From positions 20,842 to 84,841 of the forward strand of contig JBCBKU010000014.1 in the NCBI GenBank assembly GCA_038521345.1: a stretch of 64,000 nt of DNA, given 5' to 3'. The position numbers and the translations under genes are program-made. This document shows, one piece after another, positions 57,957 to 64,000 of the stretch. The notes under the pieces were generated by a model. It worked only from the letters and a program-made list of their open reading frames with translations. It had not been told where the DNA came from and ran no database searches. The DNA comes from JBCBKU01 sp038521345 (GTDB taxonomy: Bacteria; Pseudomonadota; Alphaproteobacteria; Rhodobacterales; Rhodobacteraceae). Every line of letters begins with the position of its first letter. Position 1 is the stretch's first letter.

Positions 57957-59249
57957 CTAGGCGTGGGCTTTGGCCAGCGCCTGATCCAGATCGGCGATGA
58001 TGTCGTCGGCATCTTCGATCCCGATCGAAACGCGGACCACATTGGGGTCTGCACCGGCGGCCTTCTGCTGTTCAGGGGTCAGCTGACGGTGGGTCGTCGA
58101 GGCCGAATGGATGATCAGCGAGCGTGCATCGCCGAGATTTGCGACATGGCTGAATAGCTCCATCGCGTCGATCATCTTGGTGCAGGCTTCGTAACCGCCC
58201 TTGAGCGCAAAGGTGAAGAGAGAGCCAGCGCCTTCGGGACAGATCTTGGTCACCCGGTCAAAGTAGGGCGATGAGGGAAGACCGGCATAGGTCACATAGT
58301 CGACGTTCTCGTGGTTCTCGAGCCATGTCGCTACCTTGGTCGCATTCTCGACGTGCTTGCGCATGCGCAGGCTCAGCGTCTCAAGTCCAAGAAGCGTGTA
58401 ATGCGCACCCTGCGGGTTCATCGTCATGCCGAGATCGCGCAGGCCCACGGCGATCCCGTGGAATGTGAAGGCCATTGGCCCCAGTGCTTCATGGAACTTG
58501 AGCCCGTGATAGGCTGACTCGGGCTGGCTGAGCGACGGGAACTTGTCCGAGGCCGACCAGTCGAAGGTGCCGGCATCTGTGACGGCGCCGCCTGTTGTGG
58601 TGCCATTGCCCGTCATGAACTTTGTTGTCGAGTTCACCACGAGGGTCGCGCCATGCTCAATCGGGCGGCAGAGAAACGGCGTGGCGGAGGTGTTGTCGAC
58701 GATCATTGGAACGCCTGCCGCGTTGGCGATGTCCGCGATCGCGTCGAGATCGGTGATGTAGCCGCCCGGATTGGCAATCGACTCACAAAAGATCGCCCGG
58801 GTGTTGTCGTTGATCGCTGCCTTGACCGCGTCGAGATCGTCGAAATCCACAAAAGTCGTGGACCAGCCGAAACGCTTGATCGTGTTCGAGAGCTGGGTGA
58901 CCGTACCGCCATACAGCCGGGTCGAGGCAACGATGTTCATGCCGGGCGCCATCAGCGGGAAAAGGGCCATGATCTGTGCCGCGTGGCCGGACGAACAGCA
59001 GACCGTGCCGGCGCCGCCCTCCAGCTTGGTGATCCGTTCCTGTAGCGCCCAGACCGTCGGGTTGGTCAGGCGGGAATAAATGAAGCCCACTTCCTGGAGA
59101 TTGAAGAGCCGGGCCGCGTGTTCGGCATCCTTGAAGACGAACGCGGTGGATTGATAGATCGGCGTCTGGCGCGCACCGGTCGCTGGATCCGGCTCGGCGC
59201 CTCCGTGGATCTGCAGTGTGTCGAAACCGGGGTTTTGCGTGTCTTTCAT
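57957..59249 (-). CDS. metY: O-acetylhomoserine aminocarboxypropyltransferase MetY
   Basis: PLP-dependent enzyme forming homocysteine from O-acetylhomoserine and sulfide. The 430-residue protein has FDTLQIHGGAEPDPATGARQTPIYQSTAF at the start (one segment per line here: DTLQIHGG then QTPIYQSTAF), the PLP lysine in NSTTKFMTGNG (about residue 209), and a C-terminal GVEDADDIIADLDQAL-like ending (SIGIEDADDIIADLDQAL). GGGAGGA precedes the ATG. I looked for SAM-II or SAM-V riboswitch cores upstream and did not see one. Confidence 0.95.
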   Translation of the reverse strand: MKDTQNPGFDTLQIHGGAEPDPATGARQTPIYQSTAFVFKDAEHAARLFNLQEVGFIYSRLTNPTVWALQERITKLEGGAGTVCCSSGHAAQIMALFPLMAPGMNIVASTRLYGGTVTQLSNTIKRFGWSTTFVDFDDLDAVKAAINDNTRAIFCESIANPGGYITDLDAIADIANAAGVPMIVDNTSATPFLCRPIEHGATLVVNSTTKFMTGNGTTTGGAVTDAGTFDWSASDKFPSLSQPESAYHGLKFHEALGPMAFTFHGIAVGLRDLGMTMNPQGAHYTLLGLETLSLRMRKHVENATKVATWLENHENVDYVTYAGLPSSPYFDRVTKICPEGAGSLFTFALKGGYEACTKMIDAMELFSHVANLGDARSLIIHSASTTHRQLTPEQQKAAGADPNVVRVSIGIEDADDIIADLDQALAKAHA

Positions 59250-59330
59250 GCGTCGTCCTCCCTCAGGGCTCGCTTATGACGAGAATGTGGGTAGGGGATT
59301 TGCCCGCGCGGGACAACTGCATCTGTGAAT

Positions 59331-60290
59331 TCAAATGGGCGCGTCGTCCGGACGAAGGGTTACAAGGTAGAAAGACTCGTCGCGGTGAAGAATACCCGAG
59401 ACGACCGGTGCACATGCTTGCACACCCCCATCGAGATTGGCCACCTGCGTTCGCGGAGGGACGATCCGGCGCCCAAGCAGTTCGCAGGGAGCGACGTCTG
59501 GATCGAGGATGACACCCGTCAGACCTGTGAAATCCACGGATACTCCACGACCGTTCCGCAAGCCCGTCAAAAGCCGCGCCGGGCGATTGCCCCACCTGAC
59601 CTGAAGTCGGTCGTCGACGATAAAGACGGGGTCGAGCATCAACTCCAGCCCTTGTGTCAGGGGATCTTCGGCCAGCGTCAGCGACGCAAGACGAACCACC
59701 TCACCTGATGGGTGAACAACCGGGACGATAAGTCGACGCCACTGGCTCACGAACACATCCTTGGGGGGTTCGTGTTCGCTCAGAACCGGGCGTCTGCGCT
59801 GGCAGACGGCGCCGTAAAGCGCGTTGAAAAACGCCGAGATGTGGGGAGCAAACCCATCCGTGGATTCGCCTGTGATATCACGCCCGTGATGCCGAGCGAT
59901 TTCGGAGCCGTAGTGGCTGTATCGAAAGACGCCTTCGCTGGTGACGTCGAGGACAATCATGCGGTTCAGAACGCGCGAGAAAGTGTCGAGCCTAAATCGG
60001 TCCAGCGGGATGCGGCCGGCCTCATCCGAGACGCCGCGAACGATGGTTGCGAAGCGCACAAGGATTGGATTGTGCAACTCGTGCATTTCGGGATCCCAGA
60101 GCACATTGGGCGCTCGGAGGCCGTTTGCTCCGAACATCCGCCGGACCGGGCACGAGTCTTCCGCCGCCTCGGAGGCAGCGTAATACTCCGTCATCGCGCG
60201 GGCATCCAGATTGGCACTGTCGAAGCGCATGAACGCAAACTCCGTCGCTCGACGACCGCCTTCGATTGTCGGCAATGGTACAATATTCAT
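59331..60290 (-). CDS. PAS_5-type sensory protein
   Basis: A 319-residue protein. A PAS_5-like domain (about residues 95-215) is recognised from SEGVFRYSHYGSEIARHHGRD and the VLSEHEPPKDVFVSQWRRLIVPV segment. A second PAS-like part follows (MLDPVFIVDDRLQVRWGN). No output domain, such as a kinase, is fused, so it may be a stand-alone sensor. Start: ATG at 60290; a GTG at 60317 is possible and would add 9 residues. The gap to metY holds no gene. Confidence 0.65.
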   Translation of the reverse strand: MNIVPLPTIEGGRRATEFAFMRFDSANLDARAMTEYYAASEAAEDSCPVRRMFGANGLRAPNVLWDPEMHELHNPILVRFATIVRGVSDEAGRIPLDRFRLDTFSRVLNRMIVLDVTSEGVFRYSHYGSEIARHHGRDITGESTDGFAPHISAFFNALYGAVCQRRRPVLSEHEPPKDVFVSQWRRLIVPVVHPSGEVVRLASLTLAEDPLTQGLELMLDPVFIVDDRLQVRWGNRPARLLTGLRNGRGVSVDFTGLTGVILDPDVAPCELLGRRIVPPRTQVANLDGGVQACAPVVSGILHRDESFYLVTLRPDDAPI

Positions 60291-60334
60291 TAACGCTTGC
60301 TGCGAAAAGGTTTGCACTGGTCAAAAAGAGTTGG

Positions 60335-61327
60335 TTACCGGATCCAAAGACGTTCGCGTTTGATGCGATTCCGGATTACTTGCTCGCGACGCGGCATATC
60401 GCTTCGGTCAAAAAGCGCCCTTACACGCGCGCCTTTTCCTTGAAATACCAGTCTCTTGAACGCCTCGCTGCGCTTTAGCACTTTCTTGATCCGGTTGGGC
60501 GCGGTCACCGTTTCCAGGGTCGCGATAACATCCGCATTCTCTCGCGCATAAAGTAGGGGCAGGGTGCGCCAGTGGCAGGTGACCGGTCCGTCGAGCCCGT
60601 CAAGCGCGGGCCCCGGGCGTCCGCCGCCGAGCCCGTGAATCACCAGTGGAAGTGCGATTTGGTCAAGCCAGGGATAAATTTCCTGGCAGACGAGTTCCGG
60701 TGGCGGCGTGTCCCGGATGCGCTGCATCATTGAAGTCAGCCGAGATCCGAATTCGTGCGGACAGGGACCAAAGAACCAACCGGCGTTGAAGTAGAGATAG
60801 CGTTCCCAGTGGCCATCCGGTTGGCTTGGGTCGAGCGAGGTCTCAAAGTCGAGGCCAGCCATCGCATAGAGCGCCGCCCATGTTTCCGTCATCGTGGGCC
60901 CGTAGAGTTCGACCTTGGGCCAGGTCCCCTCGCGCCGCATCGACGCCGCCGGACGGTAGAAGGGGAACGGAACATGGGACAGAGCGCCGGTTACCAGCGT
61001 ATCGGTATCGAAGAAGACAAAGGGTTCGCCCTTTGGAAGCGTGGTCAGGCCCTCGGCCTTGTTGCCGATGGGATAGTCTTCTCCGAAGACGCGGTTCTCA
61101 AAAGGCAAGATTTCGGCCCCGAGCTCGACCAGAATTGCGCGAACCTCGGCGTCCCGGATGCGGGGGTCCCCAGACCAGAGTGGGCCCGGCTGTGGCTCGG
61201 CCACGATCAAACGGCCTGCAAAGTCTGGATCCGACGCCCGGAGCGAGGCCGCGAACAACACGGCCTCGAACATAAGCCGGCCGGTCTGGCCAACGATCAT
61301 CAGATTGAATGGGCGGGGCTCGGTCAA
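60335..61327 (-). CDS. Glycosyltransferase-like protein
   Basis: A 330-residue soluble protein with a GT-A-like core: an N-terminal nucleotide-binding strand (FNLMIVGQTGRLMFEAVLFAA) and a D-x-D motif in PFVFFDTDTLVTG (about residue 108). A later WERYLYFNAGWFFGP segment resembles the acceptor region of stand-alone transferases. The C-terminus is basic (RREQVIRNRIKRERLWIR). Substrate unknown. It lies upstream of the PAS gene on the same strand. Confidence 0.7.
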   Translation of the reverse strand: MTEPRPFNLMIVGQTGRLMFEAVLFAASLRASDPDFAGRLIVAEPQPGPLWSGDPRIRDAEVRAILVELGAEILPFENRVFGEDYPIGNKAEGLTTLPKGEPFVFFDTDTLVTGALSHVPFPFYRPAASMRREGTWPKVELYGPTMTETWAALYAMAGLDFETSLDPSQPDGHWERYLYFNAGWFFGPCPHEFGSRLTSMMQRIRDTPPPELVCQEIYPWLDQIALPLVIHGLGGGRPGPALDGLDGPVTCHWRTLPLLYARENADVIATLETVTAPNRIKKVLKRSEAFKRLVFQGKGARVRALFDRSDMPRREQVIRNRIKRERLWIR

Positions 61328-61402
61328 GGCGATGCCGCGTGTTTGGACTGCTCGCGCGCACGCTAGCGCGGCAGGATCAGCGCGTCCATGGGCGCCGGTC
61401 GC

Positions 61403-62836
61403 CTAAAGAACCTTGCCGGGATTGAGGATGCCGTTGGGGTCGAGGGCGTCCTTGATGGCGCGCATGGTCGCGAGTGCCGCGGGATCTTTGGCCCGGGCCA
61501 AGGAGCTGCGCTTCAGAATTCCGATGCCGTGCTCTGCCGAGATACTGCCGCCCATTCCAGCTATGAGGGCCTCGATATCCGTCGAGAACGCGTCGGCCTC
61601 GGGAGATAGCGGGTCGGCCACGATGCCGAAATGCACGTTCCCGTCCCCCAGATGCGAGACCGCAAATATCTGGTCTTCGGCGACGTAGCCGCGGGCGATC
61701 GTCCCGGCTTTATCCAAAAAGGCTTCGACCTGATCGAGTGGAACAGAAACGTCTTGTTCTTTGACCGGCCCCTTCGACCTTGAGACTTCGTAAGCGGCCT
61801 CGCGTACGGCCCAGATCGCGCGCCGCTGGGCCACGGATTGGGCGAGGGTGGCGTCCGTTATCTCGCCGCGTTCCATAGCGCCCGCAAGGATGTTCTCCAA
61901 CGTCGCGCCCACATCCGCATCGTCTTCTCCGTCGCGCGCGGCAATCTCGATCATCAAGTTCGCAGGCCCCGGCGTTGCAAGCGGTTGGGCCAGATCAGGA
62001 AGCGCGTCGCTCATCCAGTCGAAATACTGCTGCGGCAGGTACTCGAATGCCTCGACCGCTCCACCGGTTGCATCCTGCAAAGCGTTCAGGATGGGCAGGG
62101 CGGGCCCGAGCGTCGGCATGGCGACAAGCGCCGTGGCGTAGGCCGGCGGGATAGGCGCCAGACGCAAGACGGCACCCGTGATGATCCCGAGGGTTCCCTC
62201 CGCGCCAATAATTAGGTCGCGAAGATCGTAGCCTGTGTTGTCCTTTCGAAGCGCATTCATGAGATCCATGACTTCGCCCGATGCCGTCACGACCTCTATC
62301 CCAAGACAGTTCGCGCGTGCGGTTCCATAACGGACGGCGTTCGACCCGCCGGCATTCGTCGACAAGATCCCGCCGATCTGGGCACTTCCCTTTGCGCCGA
62401 AGCTCATGGGAAATGTCAGGCCCTCGGGGGCGAGCATGTCGTTCAGATGCTCAAGGATCACGCCGGCGTCGACCGTTGCAGTCCGCGCCGTGGTGTTGAT
62501 GTCGCGGATGCGGGCCATGCGCCCAAGATTAAGGAGAATGGCCGGTTGGCCGTCCGGTGCGGCGCAGCCTCCGGCCAAGCCGGTATTGCCGCCTTGGGGC
62601 ACAACGGCGATGCCTTCCCGGTTGGCCGCCGCAAGAGTCCGCGCGACGTCTTGCGTCGTGGCCGGGCGTACCACAGCTGCGACATGGGCTTTCACAATGC
62701 CCGTGATGTCAGTGTCATAGGCCGCACGCCCAGAGTGCGAACGGATCACATGATCAGGGCCCACATGGGTGGCGAGTTCATCAAGAAACGTCTCCATTCC
62801 TGTGTTTTGCGCCGCGGCAAAGCGGGACGCAATCAC
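61403..62836 (-). CDS. FAD-linked oxidase (GlcD/D-lactate dehydrogenase type)
   Basis: A 477-residue flavoprotein of the FAD_binding_4 / FAD-oxidase C family (2-hydroxyacid dehydrogenases). The FAD-binding stretch PQGGNTGLAGG (about residue 81) and IIGAEGTLGIIT are intact, and the C-terminal metal-binding region has VSHLGDGNVHF and SAEHGIGILKR. It oxidises a D-2-hydroxyacid; the exact substrate is not decidable. Starts at 62836 and 62797 are both possible; the second gives METFLDELA. tRNA-Thr lies 70 bp upstream on the same strand. Confidence 0.93.
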   Translation of the reverse strand: MIASRFAAAQNTGMETFLDELATHVGPDHVIRSHSGRAAYDTDITGIVKAHVAAVVRPATTQDVARTLAAANREGIAVVPQGGNTGLAGGCAAPDGQPAILLNLGRMARIRDINTTARTATVDAGVILEHLNDMLAPEGLTFPMSFGAKGSAQIGGILSTNAGGSNAVRYGTARANCLGIEVVTASGEVMDLMNALRKDNTGYDLRDLIIGAEGTLGIITGAVLRLAPIPPAYATALVAMPTLGPALPILNALQDATGGAVEAFEYLPQQYFDWMSDALPDLAQPLATPGPANLMIEIAARDGEDDADVGATLENILAGAMERGEITDATLAQSVAQRRAIWAVREAAYEVSRSKGPVKEQDVSVPLDQVEAFLDKAGTIARGYVAEDQIFAVSHLGDGNVHFGIVADPLSPEADAFSTDIEALIAGMGGSISAEHGIGILKRSSLARAKDPAALATMRAIKDALDPNGILNPGKVL

Positions 62837-62906
62837 CGAATGGCGACGCCGGACATCGGGGCGCCAGTGCCAGGTTTGTCTAAGAGATGGACGAGATCGG
62901 TGTCGA

Positions 62907-62981
62907 TGGTGCCGCAGGGGAGGATTGAACTCCCGACCTCACCCTTACCAAGGGTGCGCTCTACCACTGAGCTACTGCGGC
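62907..62981 (-). tRNA. tRNA-Thr (GGT anticodon), CCA encoded
   Basis: On the minus strand: acceptor GCCGCAG/CTGCGGC, D arm TAGCTCAGTGGTAGAGC, anticodon loop with GGT flanked by CCCTT and AAGGG, T arm GGGAG-TTCGATC-CTCCC, discriminator A and encoded CCA. All stems are complete. Confidence 0.96.
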
Positions 62982-62995
62982 CGCTTGCGCGCGGC

Positions 62996-63024
62996 TGCAT
63001 AGTCCCTCGGACAAGATCTGGCAA
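62996..63024 (-). promoter_or_regulatory. Candidate tRNA-Thr promoter
   Basis: On the minus strand TTGCCA (63024-63019) and TATGCA (63001-62996) are separated by 17 nt, and the -10 ends 14 nt before the mature tRNA. The -10 match is weak, but the spacing is the same as for tRNA-His. Confidence 0.4.
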
Positions 63025-63097
63025 GGACATTCCCGAGCCCCGGGGCCCCGCGCTGGAGCGTCTTGTAAAGTTGCGGCCCCGGAACTAGCGTCCCGCC

Positions 63098-64000
63098 ATG
63101 CGCGAAGGCCTAGTCGACCCTGCCTTTGTCCTGACTAGCCGGGACGATCCTCCGGGAGATCTGTTTCAGGGCTATGCGTTTCTGGGGTCAGATCTGGTGA
63201 TTGGAACCACCGGCGCGCAGAGCTGGCAGTTGGGCGGAAACGCACCGATCGGGCCGGGTGAGGACGGCTGCTATCTGAGTGTGCGCCGCGTCGGCCATGC
63301 CCTTGTTCTGGGCACCGATTACAGGGGCTTTGCACGCCTGTTTATCTACCGATCCGGAAGGAACTGGGCCCTCGGCACGTCCCTTATGGGATTGGCGGAT
63401 CATGTGCGCGGCCTTGGCTGGCCGCTGACAGCAAATCCCAGCGTTCTGGCCGGTTGGATGTCCCCGCATCCTGACTACAAGCACATGCAAAGCCGACATA
63501 GCGTTTTTGACGAGATCGAACTCGTGGGTCTCGCCCGCTGCCTTCTTGTTGAAGACGGCGCCGTGCGAGAAGAGCCGGTCGCCGCCCACGGAAACGGTCG
63601 GACCGCCGGCCCATTCGACGAATTCACGGATACTTGGATCAGTCGACTGGGCACAGTGCTGAGCAATCCCGGTGTGCGCATCCGGATTGATGTGAGCGGC
63701 GGACTCGACACGCGCGCAGTGGCGGCGTTGTTGTTTGCGGCACAAGAGGTTGGGATCGACATCGATCCCCAGAACGTCACCTATGGTGTCACAGTCGGGC
63801 CCGGTCGCGAGGCGGATGAACGCGTGGCCGAAGACGTGGCGCGCCACCTTGGGGTCGTACTGGCAAAACGCCTTGCCGGAAGCGCTCGGGGAACGACAGA
63901 CCCGCATGGATCGGTCTCGGAATGGCGGCTACGCAATCTTGGGCAATACGGCACCATTCGCCTGCCTGTGGACGACCCCGGAGAGGCGTCCCTGCGCATT
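63098..64000 (+). CDS. Asparagine-synthetase-like (PP-loop) protein, 3' end cut by the window
   Basis: An open frame runs from ATG 63098 to the window edge (301 codons, no stop seen). The N-terminal 165 residues are a β-rich domain that lacks the N-terminal Cys nucleophile of class II amidotransferases. At about residue 190 the PP-loop signature SGGLDTR appears, followed by EADERVAEDVARHLG, as in the asparagine-synthetase ATP-pyrophosphatase domain. It probably activates a carboxylate on an unknown acceptor, for instance in glycan or secondary metabolism. Confidence 0.75.
   Translation, partial: MREGLVDPAFVLTSRDDPPGDLFQGYAFLGSDLVIGTTGAQSWQLGGNAPIGPGEDGCYLSVRRVGHALVLGTDYRGFARLFIYRSGRNWALGTSLMGLADHVRGLGWPLTANPSVLAGWMSPHPDYKHMQSRHSVFDEIELVGLARCLLVEDGAVREEPVAAHGNGRTAGPFDEFTDTWISRLGTVLSNPGVRIRIDVSGGLDTRAVAALLFAAQEVGIDIDPQNVTYGVTVGPGREADERVAEDVARHLGVVLAKRLAGSARGTTDPHGSVSEWRLRNLGQYGTIRLPVDDPGEASLRI

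Noticed and set aside
59250..59330. SAM riboswitch before metY
   Set aside because: Alphaproteobacterial metY genes can carry SAM-II or SAM-V elements, but no matching pseudoknot core was visible here.
1..64000. Mobile elements, prophage, CRISPR or genomic-island borders
   Set aside because: No transposase, integrase or phage gene and no direct-repeat array were seen. Neither tRNA has a neighbouring integrase or an obvious repeated 3' end.

Overview
The window looks like the chromosome of a Rhodobacterales (Roseobacter-group) alphaproteobacterium. It is GC-rich, almost fully coding, and uses ATGA/GTGA start-stop overlaps throughout. It combines dnaG-rpoD, rpoH beside an rluD-type gene, a CarD regulator, an MmcB gene with an alphaproteobacterial SOS box, a CtrA-type site, and a histidine tRNA with A73 and no G at -1, which is characteristic of Alphaproteobacteria. 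I saw no insertion sequence, prophage, CRISPR array or rRNA.

Layout. 0-7 kb: DNA primase and the primary sigma factor, then small stress or enzyme genes and nrdR. 7-16.5 kb: a riboflavin operon (ribD; then ribE, an unnamed gene, ribB with a dead RibA domain, ribH, nusB). A three-gene capsule module (kpsC, an export lipoprotein, kpsS) sits between ribD and ribE on the other strand. 16.5-24 kb: envelope hypotheticals, mmcB, a MarR-GNAT fusion, tRNA-His, and a trio of membrane protein, MoxR-like ATPase and VWA/degenerate metallopeptidase protein. 24-27 kb: rluD, rpoH and a small monooxygenase, with dense regulatory structure. 27-37.7 kb: a calcineurin-like phosphoesterase, a sugar-dehydrogenase-like enzyme, a thermonuclease-like protein, oligoendopeptidase F, and an ATP-dependent DNA ligase and MBL exonuclease pair split by a DUF1127/LysR pair.

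37.8-42.7 kb holds the most system-like locus: ATP-grasp (circularly permuted), alpha-E, transglutaminase and the proteasome-like peptidase Anbu. Related clusters are known, but their substrate and product are not. A divergent lipoprotein gene and a 44-codon Cys-containing small gene interrupt this one. 42.7-50.7 kb: an alpha/beta hydrolase, SCP2, a TPR protein, a Suv3-like helicase, an S4 protein, ferredoxin FdxA, CarD and a Kef-type antiporter. 50.7-59.3 kb: an Lrp regulator facing hppD, an 847-residue protein that looks like a fused GspL/PilM-like and GspC/PilP-like secretion component, a SIMPL protein, two linked inner-membrane-anchored unknowns, and metY. 59.3-64 kb: a PAS-type protein, a glycosyltransferase-like protein, an FAD oxidase, tRNA-Thr, and an asparagine-synthetase-like gene cut by the window edge.

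Several short intergenic regions carry clear inverted repeats. These include hairpins that bury the ribosome-binding site of the genes after rpoH and pepF, a terminator-like hairpin in the carD leader, three tandem hairpins between dnaG and rpoD, and intrinsic terminators at convergent gene ends. Structures were found by reading the sequence; no folding or database search was run.
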